36,466 nt of DNA from JANRJY01 sp033763735 (GTDB lineage Bacteria; Bacteroidota; Bacteroidia; Cytophagales; UBA9547): NCBI GenBank assembly GCA_033763735.1, contig JANRJY010000028.1, positions 1 to 36,466 of the forward strand. The letters run 5' to 3'. The translations under genes were made by a program, and so were the position numbers. Positions 8,085-15,741 of the stretch are shown here, in pieces (positions within the stretch are counted from its first letter, which is position 1; each line of letters starts with the position of its first letter). The notes under the pieces are model-generated. The model saw nothing but the letters and a program-made list of their open reading frames with translations, made no database searches and was not told the DNA's origin.

Positions 8085-9884
8085 ATGAAAAACCGTAATA
8101 CCATCCTAAAAACAATTTCTGCTTCTTTGGCATTATCAATACTTATTGGATGTTCCACAGTGGACATGAAAAAGTTAGCAAAAGAACAAAAACTTACAAG
8201 TGTGCCCGATCCATTGGAACTTCACGGTGATTCTGTAAAATTTGAAATTTCGGCAGTGATTCCTCCGAAAATGTTGAAAAAAAATAAATTATATACTGTT
8301 CGCACATTTTACAAATCATTTGACAATACTTTAACTGTTGGTGCGGTTGTTTTTAATGGAAACGACTTTCCTTTGGCGGCAACGGAACCTCCAAAACTTT
8401 CAAAAAAGTTCGCTTTTGCTTATGATGATAAAATAAAAAAAGGAGATGTATTCATTGAAGGTGAAATGTCGGACATCAATAAAATAGGCAAAAAAACGCC
8501 TCAAATTCCATTAGTTAAAGGCATAATTACCACTTCAAGATTAGTTAAAGATGTTTTTCCAGTAGCATATGCCGATCATGGATATGACAACCGTGAGCAA
8601 CTTCAGCCCACAGTAGTCCAATTCTATTATCCTAAAAGAGTTTCAAAATTACAGCCGGAAGAAAAAAAAGGTAATCGTGCCAAATTTTTTGAAGGATTTA
8701 TTGCAAGCAAGTATGTAACGCGCACCGTTAATATCATTGGTACCCATTCACCTGAAGGTGCAGAAATGGTTAATGAAAAACTTTCCGAAGAGCGAGCAAT
8801 AGCCATTGAAAAGTATTATCGCGAAATGATGAAAAAGTTCAACTACGGCACCAAAGCTGATTCTATTTCATTTGTAATTAAAGGTAAAGTTAAAGACTGG
8901 ACAGATTTTAAAGTTAAATTGGATTCTAATAAAACTTTAACAGCCGATCAAAAGGCTGAAATCACGGTGCTAATTGACAACCCGGATGGTACTTTCCGTC
9001 AAAAAGAACTTAAGCTACAAGGATTGAAGTATTATAAAGTGATTGAAAAACAAATTTATCCTACACTAAGAAATGCCAGAACCGAAGTGCTAACAGTTAA
9101 ACCTAAAAAATCTGATGCGCAAATTTTCTTGACAGCAATGAAAATCGCTAACGGTAATGCTGAACCAAAAGATAGCTTAACTCCGGCTGAATTGCTTTAT
9201 GCAGCAACACTTACTCCGACTCCTGAAGAAAAAGAAAAAATATACTTAGCAGCTACTAAAAAACTCGACAGCTACGAAGCATATAACAATTTAGGTGCAT
9301 TGATTCTTGAAAAAGCGATTAAAGAAAAAGACGCAACTCGTAAGGGTCAACTGGCCGATGATGCAATTGCAAAATTGGAAATTGCTAAAAACAGACAAGA
9401 AACCGGAACCGTTTATTTGAATTTGGCTTCAGCCAAATTGATTAAAGCTGACAAAGCAGGAACTGCTGAAGCTGTAGCAAAAGCGAAGTCATTAGGTGGA
9501 AGTCCTGAAGTTACCAAAGGAAGCAATGCCATTCAAGGAGTACTTGATATTAAAGCCGGCAATTACGAAAGCGCTATGACCAATTTAAATAGTGCAGGAA
9601 ATGATGTAATTGTAGGATATGACAAAGCACTTGCATTATTGTTGAAAAAAGATTTAACATCTGCAAAATCAGCATTTGACGAGTCATTAACAGCCGATGC
9701 AACCAATGCTTATGCTTTTTATTGTGCAGCAATTACAGCTGCCAAACTTAATGATGCTGATAACATGAACAAATTTCTAAAAGAAGCGTTCAAACTTGAT
9801 GACACTTTAAAAAACAGAGCACTTGACGACTTGGAATTTGTGAATTACAAAGAAAACGACAAATTCAAAGATGCTTTGAAATAA
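8085..9884 (+). CDS. Large lipoprotein with OmpA-like core segment and TPR C-terminus
   Basis: 599 residues. A lipobox LIGC with Cys23 ends the signal peptide, so the mature protein is a lipoprotein, most likely in the outer membrane. The middle contains an OmpA-like signature: VNIIGTHSPEGAEMVNEKLS then EERAIAIEKYY (about 216-246), the same local pattern as peptidoglycan-binding OmpA domains. The last 210 residues are helical repeats resembling TPR (YEAYNNLGALILEKAI, ALALLLKKDLTSAKSAFDES, AYAFYCAAITAAKLND). Lys- and Ala-rich throughout. Monocistronic between a divergent pspC promoter and a strong terminator, which fits a well-expressed structural protein. I recognise the architecture as a Bacteroidota envelope type but know no assigned function. 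Confidence 0.85.
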   Translation: MKNRNTILKTISASLALSILIGCSTVDMKKLAKEQKLTSVPDPLELHGDSVKFEISAVIPPKMLKKNKLYTVRTFYKSFDNTLTVGAVVFNGNDFPLAATEPPKLSKKFAFAYDDKIKKGDVFIEGEMSDINKIGKKTPQIPLVKGIITTSRLVKDVFPVAYADHGYDNREQLQPTVVQFYYPKRVSKLQPEEKKGNRAKFFEGFIASKYVTRTVNIIGTHSPEGAEMVNEKLSEERAIAIEKYYREMMKKFNYGTKADSISFVIKGKVKDWTDFKVKLDSNKTLTADQKAEITVLIDNPDGTFRQKELKLQGLKYYKVIEKQIYPTLRNARTEVLTVKPKKSDAQIFLTAMKIANGNAEPKDSLTPAELLYAATLTPTPEEKEKIYLAATKKLDSYEAYNNLGALILEKAIKEKDATRKGQLADDAIAKLEIAKNRQETGTVYLNLASAKLIKADKAGTAEAVAKAKSLGGSPEVTKGSNAIQGVLDIKAGNYESAMTNLNSAGNDVIVGYDKALALLLKKDLTSAKSAFDESLTADATNAYAFYCAAITAAKLNDADNMNKFLKEAFKLDDTLKNRALDDLEFVNYKENDKFKDALK

Positions 9885-9900
9885 TTTGTTTTATACTGAT

Positions 9901-9937
9901 AAAAAAAGCATCAATCGTTTCGATTGATGCTTTTTTT
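9901..9937. terminator. Bidirectional intrinsic terminator
   Basis: A 10-bp perfect stem, GCATCAATCG (9908-9917) with CGATTGATGC (9921-9930), a TTT loop, and A7/T7 tracts on the two sides. It works in both directions between the convergent lipoprotein and mtgA genes; the mtgA stop codon lies inside the T tract. Confidence 0.9.
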
Positions 9938-10697
9938 ATTTTAGGTTTATATATTTAGTCCCTCCCAAATTATCTATTTGTCTTGAAATCCATATTTTGC
10001 GATGTTGAATGTATCTTGTTGGGTTATTTATAGAAAATAATAATGGACCCGGCAACACCGCAGCAATGGCACAAGCCTGTTCTTTTGAAAGTTTTCGGGC
10101 AGGTTTGCTAAAGTATTTGTACGAAACTGCTTCTGCGCCAAAAGTTAATGGCCCCATTTCAATCACATTCAAGTACACCTCCAAAATTCTTTTTTTACCC
10201 CAAATTTGTTCTATTAAAAAGGTAAAATATACCTCCAGACCTTTCCTTACAAAATTACGACCGTCCCATAAAAATACATTTTTAGCTGTTTGCTGACTAA
10301 TGGTACTGGCTCCATGCACTTTACGAGCAAACTTATTGTGTTCCATTGCTTTGGCAATTGACACTAAGTCAAATCCATTATGAAAAGGGAATTTTTGGTC
10401 CTCACTTGCTACAACTGCAACTTTAAGATAATCACCAATTTGATTGTATGGTACAAAATCATAATGGATTTTGCTTGGTTCTCCTCTAAATATAGCAGTT
10501 ATTTTGCGCTTGGCCATTAAAAAAGTAAAAGGTGGATCCACCCATTTATAAAATAAAACAATACCTAAACTTAGTCCGAAAAATATAATAATGCACCACA
10601 ATAAAAATTTGAAACATTTGATTATGAAAGCTCCAAATCCTTTTGATTGCTTTTTTCGTGGAGTGGTACTTTGCTTTTTCTTTTTTCTTACTGCCAA
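9936..10697 (-). CDS. mtgA: Monofunctional biosynthetic peptidoglycan transglycosylase
   Basis: Polymerises lipid II into glycan strands at the outer face of the inner membrane (GT51 family, no transpeptidase domain). 253 residues: a very basic N-terminus (KKKKQS, PRKKQSKG), one membrane anchor (about 29-51), then the GT51 domain. Motif 1 is SEDQKFPFHNGFD with the catalytic Glu99; motif 2 is GASTISQQTAKNVFL (129-143); a later motif is KKRILEVYLN with Glu173. No in-frame ATG exists before the domain; the best start is TTG at 10697, 17 bases after a TACCTTTG box on the same strand. Stands alone between two terminators. Assignment is secure, the start codon less so. Confidence 0.93.
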   Translation of the reverse strand: MAVRKKKKQSTTPRKKQSKGFGAFIIKCFKFLLWCIIIFFGLSLGIVLFYKWVDPPFTFLMAKRKITAIFRGEPSKIHYDFVPYNQIGDYLKVAVVASEDQKFPFHNGFDLVSIAKAMEHNKFARKVHGASTISQQTAKNVFLWDGRNFVRKGLEVYFTFLIEQIWGKKRILEVYLNVIEMGPLTFGAEAVSYKYFSKPARKLSKEQACAIAAVLPGPLLFSINNPTRYIQHRKIWISRQIDNLGGTKYINLK

Positions 10698-10713
10698 TGG
10701 AATAAATTTATTG

Positions 10714-10721
10714 CAAAGGTA
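10714..10721 (-). promoter_or_regulatory. Candidate -7 box (TACCTTTG) for mtgA
   Basis: Perfect TAnnTTTG on the minus strand, 16 bases before the TTG start of mtgA. The corresponding -33 position falls in the terminator hairpin of the upstream gene and has no TTG at normal spacing. Confidence 0.4.
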
Positions 10722-10736
10722 AGATATATAAAAAGC

Positions 10737-10769
10737 AAAAAAAAGGTTCTCAATGATTTGAGAACCTTT
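10737..10769 (-). terminator. Intrinsic terminator of the short TPR gene
   Basis: A 12-bp stem (10742-10753 with 10758-10769, core GGTTCTCAA/TTGAGAACC) with a 4-base loop, followed on the minus strand by eight T (10744-10737). It ends transcription of the gene at 10794-11345 before the mtgA promoter. Confidence 0.85.
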
Positions 10770-10793
10770 AATTAATTAGGGTTTGGTTGTTTA

Positions 10794-11345
10794 TTATTTG
10801 CTTACAGTAAGTCCCAATTGTTCTTGAGATCTTATTTGACATACAGCAAGTAATTTGTTGATATCATCAAGGGTTTTTTCGAAATGAATTCTATTAGTTT
10901 CAGGGATTCTTGATAAATCTACTTTTTTGAATCTATAACCTGCATCCAACAGTTCTACTAATCCTTCTTTATAATCCGCTAGGTAATTTCCGGCTTCGAT
11001 ATAGTTACCTTCAGTAAAATAAGCACGACCTAAGTAGTAATTAACAATCCAAGAAGTAGAAGGATGATCTTTACCCGTTCTTAAATAAGGAAGTGCTTTT
11101 TCAGGAGTTTCCGAACTTAAGTAGCACATTCCGATCATATAATCGTAACGTACTTGATCTTTCGCCATGTTGTCTAATTGTAAATACATTGCTAAAGCAT
11201 TTTTGTAATCTTGTTTTTTGAATGCTTTAAGAGCATGTCTTTCTAACACTTTTATTTGTTTTTCTGATTGTGCATTTACATTAAATGTAAATAAAGAAGC
11301 AACTAATGCAGATAATATTGTTATATTTTTAATTGTAGTTTTCAT
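10794..11345 (-). CDS. Secreted short TPR protein, PorE/OmpA-PD40-like N-terminal type
   Basis: 183 residues with a clear signal peptide (1-25, ending FNVNAQ). The mature part contains TPR-like units: KAFKKQDYKNALAMYLQL, YDYMIGMCYLSSETPEKALPYL, VNYYLGRAYFTEGNYIEAGNYL, then DINKLLAVCQ. This pattern (MIGMCYL, ALPYL, YYLGRAY, final xxxCQ) resembles the N-terminal TPR module of the long Bacteroidota proteins that continue into PD40 beta-propeller and OmpA domains, including type IX secretion component PorE. Here the protein stops right after that module. It could be a stand-alone relative or an ancestral fragment; I see no remnants of further domains downstream. Own terminator and probable own promoter. 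Function unknown. Confidence 0.8.
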   Translation of the reverse strand: MKTTIKNITILSALVASLFTFNVNAQSEKQIKVLERHALKAFKKQDYKNALAMYLQLDNMAKDQVRYDYMIGMCYLSSETPEKALPYLRTGKDHPSTSWIVNYYLGRAYFTEGNYIEAGNYLADYKEGLVELLDAGYRFKKVDLSRIPETNRIHFEKTLDDINKLLAVCQIRSQEQLGLTVSK

Positions 11346-11773
11346 AATCGTAAATTTTAATTTTTCTTATATCTCGTTTCGTTTTACATATTGTCATCTA
11401 TTGACATCACAAAAGTATATGAAGTGATTAGCTTAAAAAAAAATATTTTTAACTTTTTGTATAAATTCTCTAAAAACATGCCATTTATTGGACATTTTTG
11501 ACATTTCAATATAACTATTCTAAGAAATGTGTGAATTATATTAAAAATAAATTTTTGCAAATCTACAAAAACCATACAAGCATATTACTGCAATTGTATT
11601 TTTTGAATACGAACTAGTACAATTCTAATAATATAATTTTATCAAGAAGTAAATGGTGCTGTAAAAACAAAATAAACATATAAAAAATTAGATAAATACA
11701 ATTTTATAACGCTTTCTACAATTAAAAATATCAAAACAACTTATCATGAGCTTAATTCATAATCACAATGAAA
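11346..11773. other. Gene-free AT-rich spacer
   Basis: 428 bases between the queuosine-precursor transporter and the short TPR gene. The only sites I can support are two minus-strand TAnnTTTG boxes (TACTTTTG at 11417-11410 and TAGATTTG at 11565-11558), neither with a TTG at the right -33 distance. The nearer one would give the TPR gene a leader of about 60 bases. A 63-codon open frame here has no coding character. No RNA structure was recognised. Confidence 0.5.
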
Positions 11774-12517
11774 TTACGAATCCTTTCCAGCCAAATACTT
11801 ATCAATAAAAAAATGTCCTATATACAATAAAGGTATTAAGATTATGGCAGCTCCGATCTTGTATATAAAATTAATAGTACCTACTGCCAAAACCATTTCC
11901 AGAGGCCAATTTCCAAAAAAATAAAAAGCAATGGTTAATACTATATAACTATCTATTAATTGCGAAATAACAGTAGAACCTGTAGCACGAAGCCATATCA
12001 TTTTATCTTTTGTAAAAATTCTTATATAACCAAAAATGGTAGCATCTACGATTTGACCTATCAAAAATGCTGTTAATGACCCTAAAATAATTCCTAACCC
12101 TTGTCGGAAAATAGTTGAAAAGGCATAATTGATATTAAATGCATTTCCGTCAACATCGGTTTTATTAATTTCCATCCAAAAAGTAGCGGGAGGTAGTAAG
12201 GTTGCTATATATACAATAATAAATGCAAATGCAATAAATCCTGCAGTCGCATAGCTTATTTTTCTTACGCCTTTTATCCCAAAATATTCATTAATAATAT
12301 CTGAAACAATAAAAACAAATGGCCATATAATTACGCCAGCGGTAAGGTTAAAATCCAAAGTATATGTTCCAAGTTGAATACCTACAGGAGGGATTCCTAG
12401 CATTTTTTCGAGCGAAAAAATCTTTGGACCAATCATTTCGGCTATCAACGCATTTGTTAAAAAAATGCCACCCAAAAGCATGAACATATTATCTTTTCGA
12501 ACTTGATTGTGTGTCAT
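11774..12517 (-). CDS. yhhQ: Queuosine precursor transporter (YhhQ/VUT family, DUF165)
   Basis: Inner-membrane importer of queuine precursors (preQ0/preQ1) for tRNA queuosine. 247 residues with about seven hydrophobic helices. Family signatures: NEYFGIKGVRKISYATAGF after the second helix (INEYFG...R..IYxG-like loop) and the highly conserved ATGSTVISQLIDSYIVLTIA (residues about 176-195). An acidic or polar loop LPPATFW also fits. No preQ1 riboswitch consensus was seen in the 117 bases upstream. Surrounded by unrelated genes, so regulation is not readable. Family assignment is firm; the transported species is by family knowledge. Confidence 0.9.
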   Translation of the reverse strand: MTHNQVRKDNMFMLLGGIFLTNALIAEMIGPKIFSLEKMLGIPPVGIQLGTYTLDFNLTAGVIIWPFVFIVSDIINEYFGIKGVRKISYATAGFIAFAFIIVYIATLLPPATFWMEINKTDVDGNAFNINYAFSTIFRQGLGIILGSLTAFLIGQIVDATIFGYIRIFTKDKMIWLRATGSTVISQLIDSYIVLTIAFYFFGNWPLEMVLAVGTINFIYKIGAAIILIPLLYIGHFFIDKYLAGKDS

Positions 12518-12634
12518 CTTTAGAATTATTGATTTAGTTAATTATTAAATATTAGAAGGCCCATTACGATATTGATAAATTCTAAATTCCTAATATCAAA
12601 ATATTCAATTCAAACCAAAGGTTCTAATCATTGT

Positions 12635-13519
12635 TTAATTTTTTACTGCTTTTTCGTAAAAATGAAAAGCAGCAAAGCCAATGGTTGTAAAAAATAAACT
12701 GGCTAACAATGCTCCTGCAATCATGTACAGTCGTTTAGGTCTTGCCTTTTTTAGATTGGGTTGTGCAGGTTCAATTAAATAGATAGTTCTTAGAGTTTGA
12801 TTTACAAGTGATTTTGCTTGTTCATATTGAAATTTGACCTTTGTAAATTCTTCCATCGTATAATCCATCTGATTAATAATGGCCACTTCTTCCTTAAAAG
12901 CATTTTTTCTTGCTGCCCTAATTTTATCTAAACTATCCTTTAGGCTATTTACGTAACCATTCATTTTGATGTAATGCTGCTGATATATTTCAAATACCTT
13001 TTGATTTCGCTCACGCATTTTTTCTATATCTGCTTCTTCAACCAATTTCAATATTTCATTTGCCATCATTGCAGCAGTGTCCGGATTTTGATCAAAAACA
13101 CTCAATAATACAGCCCCATTTTCGCCTTTTTTAACTACAATATTCCCAACCAAATCAGCATAAAAATTCATAATTTCTTTTGGTTCGTTCATATTAACTT
13201 TGTATCGTTTATACAAATCATATTTCCTTACTAAGGTATCCAACACTTTTTTGGTGTGACAGGTTAAAATATATCTGTCGGATTGATCCAAATAACTAAA
13301 CACATAAATATCAACTTTTTCTTTGTAAAGAAAAGTTCGAGGATCGGTTGCTTCAGGACTATAAGGATAAAAAACTACTTTACTTTCGTAATATTTAGGA
13401 AGCGTATAAGAAATTACCGTTGTAATTATCACAACTGCAATATTTAATCCAATAAATAAAGCTAACCTTTTGTGGATTGCTTTTAAAACGAATATTATAT
13501 TAATCTGGATTTGCTGCAT
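12635..13519 (-). CDS. Wzz/GumC-like polysaccharide co-polymerase (chain-length determinant type)
   Basis: 294 residues with the Wzz layout: cytoplasmic start, helix 1 at about 20-40 (LFIGLNIAVVIITTVISYTL), then PKYYESKVVFYP as the typical first strand, a long periplasmic helical region, and helix 2 at about 265-286 preceded by the Pro-rich EPAQPNLKKARPKR. No ATPase or kinase domain follows. Such proteins set the length of surface polysaccharide or take part in its export. No glycosyltransferases are adjacent: the neighbours are a NifU-like gene (38-base gap) and a transporter, so this is an orphan copy. A second, larger member lies at the right end of the window with the exopolysaccharide cluster. 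Confidence 0.8.
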   Translation of the reverse strand: MQQIQINIIFVLKAIHKRLALFIGLNIAVVIITTVISYTLPKYYESKVVFYPYSPEATDPRTFLYKEKVDIYVFSYLDQSDRYILTCHTKKVLDTLVRKYDLYKRYKVNMNEPKEIMNFYADLVGNIVVKKGENGAVLLSVFDQNPDTAAMMANEILKLVEEADIEKMRERNQKVFEIYQQHYIKMNGYVNSLKDSLDKIRAARKNAFKEEVAIINQMDYTMEEFTKVKFQYEQAKSLVNQTLRTIYLIEPAQPNLKKARPKRLYMIAGALLASLFFTTIGFAAFHFYEKAVKN

Positions 13520-13557
13520 AATTAGAAGTATTTATAGCAATAAAAAAATATTAAAAA

Positions 13558-13809
13558 TTATAAAACAGGAACCATATTAATTGCCTCTACTGATTTCACT
13601 TGAGGCAATGCTTTTTTGATAGAATCCTCAATACCGGCTTTCATTGTCATGGCTGACATGGGGCATGATATACATGTGCCCTCGAGCTCTAACTTTACAA
13701 CAAAATCGTCCGTAACTTCTACTAAACGAACATTTCCTCCATCAGCCTCCAAGTAGGGTCTTATACCATTTAAAGCTGTTTCTATTTTATCAATTATTGC
13801 TGAATCCAT
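13558..13809 (-). CDS. NifU C-terminal domain (NFU-type) Fe-S carrier
   Basis: 83 residues, essentially a single Nfu domain that holds a labile 4Fe-4S cluster and hands it to target proteins. The start reads IRPYLEADGGNVRLVEV, and the cluster motif is GTCISCPMSAMTMKAGIE with Cys46 and Cys49 (CxxC). Full conservation suggests function. It follows mrp by 38 bases on the same strand, and the pair mrp-nfu is a natural Fe-S maturation unit. Transcription may continue into the Wzz-like gene, as I see no terminator between them. Confidence 0.93.
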   Translation of the reverse strand: MDSAIIDKIETALNGIRPYLEADGGNVRLVEVTDDFVVKLELEGTCISCPMSAMTMKAGIEDSIKKALPQVKSVEAINMVPVL

Positions 13810-13847
13810 ATTATTTGAAAAGTAAAGGTAATGATTTATGATCGTAT

Positions 13848-14942
13848 TTATACCGTTATTTCAACTTTTTTAGTCTTATCTACTGTAGCATTTCTAATTG
13901 CAATTTGGCGTGCCAAAGCTTCGGCAACGATTGTAAAAGGCTCTGAAATATCATTTTCTTCTATCGCAATTGGATTACCTCCATCGCCACATTCCCTTAT
14001 ACTTTGTACCAAAGGAATTTCACCTAAGAATGGTACATTGTTTTTGGTAGCCAATTGTTTTCCTCCATCTTTCCCAAAAATGTAATATTTATTATTAGGA
14101 AGTTCTGCTGGTGTAAAGTATGCCATATTTTCCACTACTCCAAGAACCGGAACATTGATTTGTGGTTGAACAAACATTGACAAACCTTTTTGAGCATCTG
14201 CTAAAGCCACTTTTTGAGGAGTTGTAACAATAACGGCCCCAGTTACAGGCACTGATTGCACTAAAGTAAGATGTATATCACTGGTACCCGGAGGCATATC
14301 AATCAATAAATAATCTAAATCGCCCCAAAGTACATCTCCTAAAAATTGCTTTAGAGCAGAACTTGCCATAGGCCCACGCCATACAACTGCGCTATCAGGT
14401 GGCACTAAAAACCCAATTGAAATAATTTCGACTCCATATTTAACAATTGGTATTATGTAATCCTTCTCACCTTTTCGAACCATTTCAGGTCTTTCATTTT
14501 CAATTCCAAACATTACAGGGATAGACGGCCCAAATATATCTGCATCAATCAACCCAACTTTAGCACCTGTTGATGCCAAACTTACTGCCAAATTGGAGGT
14601 CACTGTTGATTTGCCTACGCCTCCCTTTCCTGAAGCAACTGCAATAATATTTTTTACACCCGGCAGTAACGGAGTGCCTGATAATCTGGTTGTAGTCACA
14701 TCAGCTGTTAGATTAATTCTAATATTTAAATCTTCTGAAAGTAATAAAACAGCATCTGTACAATTCTTTTTTATCAATTCTTTTAAAGGACATGCAGGTG
14801 TTGTAAGTACCACAGTGAATGAAACATCCTTACCTTGAATTTTAATATCTCTAATCATATTTAGAGCTACTAAATCTTTTTTTAAATCGGGTTCTTGTAC
14901 GGTTGAAAGTGCCTTTAGAATATCATTTTCAGTAATCTGCAT
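13848..14942 (-). CDS. mrp: Mrp/ApbC (NBP35-type) P-loop ATPase, Fe-S carrier family
   Basis: 364 residues: an N-terminal MIP18-like domain (about 1-85, with LTTPACPLKELI) then the ParA-like ATPase with deviant Walker A SGKGGVGKST (104-113), switch region DADIFGPSIP and Walker B LIDMPPGTSD. The family usually binds a bridging 4Fe-4S cluster through a C-terminal CxxC after the ENM(S/A)YF element; here that stretch reads VENMAYFTPAELPNNKYYIFG, with no Cys pair. I recall the same change in other Bacteroidota. Next to the Nfu gene, which does retain CxxC. Strongly supported as Mrp; cluster binding by the usual mode is not supported by the residues. Confidence 0.95.
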   Translation of the reverse strand: MQITENDILKALSTVQEPDLKKDLVALNMIRDIKIQGKDVSFTVVLTTPACPLKELIKKNCTDAVLLLSEDLNIRINLTADVTTTRLSGTPLLPGVKNIIAVASGKGGVGKSTVTSNLAVSLASTGAKVGLIDADIFGPSIPVMFGIENERPEMVRKGEKDYIIPIVKYGVEIISIGFLVPPDSAVVWRGPMASSALKQFLGDVLWGDLDYLLIDMPPGTSDIHLTLVQSVPVTGAVIVTTPQKVALADAQKGLSMFVQPQINVPVLGVVENMAYFTPAELPNNKYYIFGKDGGKQLATKNNVPFLGEIPLVQSIRECGDGGNPIAIEENDISEPFTIVAEALARQIAIRNATVDKTKKVEITV

Positions 14943-14992
14943 AATTGATACTTATTCAAATAAAATTGTGAGGTTAAATATATAACAAGAAA

Positions 14993-15730
14993 TTATAAAA
15001 ACAGTTCAGCCAAAACAGCAAATATTGCTGCCATACACATTACTATTATCTTATTACCTTTAAATGTGTGCCCTGGTTGTTCGGATTCGAAAAAAATGGT
15101 TGTGGAAATATGCAAGAAATTACCTGCAACTATGGCGAATAAAAATGTAAACCATTTTGGGTCTATAAATTGCCCTTGTGAAAACAAACCACTTAATAAC
15201 ACCCCTAAAGGACTACAAAGTGCATATACAAAAAGCAAGGCAATTGTTTTTGCGTTATTCTTTAACTGAAAGTAAATAACTGATACTAATGCTATTGATT
15301 CGGGGATTTTGTGTAAAGTTAATCCAAACAATAATTTTATTAAATCCGTATCTCCATGGTTGACATGAGGATGCACCAACAATGTACCTTCAAGCAATGA
15401 ATGGATGCAAAGTGTGACAAATAAGATATATGCGCTAGAATTGGTTTTGTGGTTGTGCAAATGAATATGGCCATGTTCAACTCCAGTAGAAAAATAATCC
15501 ATAATTATTTGGAAATAAAAACCCGCCAACACAAATATGCCTGCTATCATGGCATTGTTGGTGTTGCTAAATAATTCGGGAAGGATGTGAATAACTGTAA
15601 TTGAAAATAAATATGCCCCACTGAAGGCCAACACACTTTTAAAGTTCTTTTGTTCCAAATTCGGAATTAAAAAAACCGAAAGGCCCGCGAAAAAAGTCAA
15701 TAAGAAAAGACTAATCGAATTAAAATACAA
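14993..15730 (-). CDS. ZIP family divalent metal transporter
   Basis: 245 residues, about eight hydrophobic helices, predicted to import Zn or related divalent metal across the inner membrane. The two intramembrane metal motifs are present: HSLLEG (His110-Gly115, helix IV) and LHKIPES (His140, Pro143, Glu144, helix V). A His-rich loop precedes them, HGHIHLHNH (residues 86-94), typical of metal sensing or capture. No ATG exists in frame before helix 1; the start is a TTG at 15730, 11 bases after the bshC stop. The tight spacing puts it in one transcript with bshC and the peptide-binding lipoprotein. Bacillithiol binds zinc, so co-expression with a zinc importer is plausible but inferred. Confidence 0.9.
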   Translation of the reverse strand: MYFNSISLFLLTFFAGLSVFLIPNLEQKNFKSVLAFSGAYLFSITVIHILPELFSNTNNAMIAGIFVLAGFYFQIIMDYFSTGVEHGHIHLHNHKTNSSAYILFVTLCIHSLLEGTLLVHPHVNHGDTDLIKLLFGLTLHKIPESIALVSVIYFQLKNNAKTIALLFVYALCSPLGVLLSGLFSQGQFIDPKWFTFLFAIVAGNFLHISTTIFFESEQPGHTFKGNKIIVMCMAAIFAVLAELFL

Positions 15731-15741
15731 CTTGAATATAC

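Noticed and set aside
11384..11575. 63-codon minus-strand open frame in the spacer
   Set aside because: AT-rich low-complexity translation, no ribosome site, overlaps the candidate promoter region; no coding character.
12518..12634. preQ1 riboswitch before the queuosine-precursor transporter
   Set aside because: No matching hairpin plus A-rich tail pattern could be found on the minus strand.
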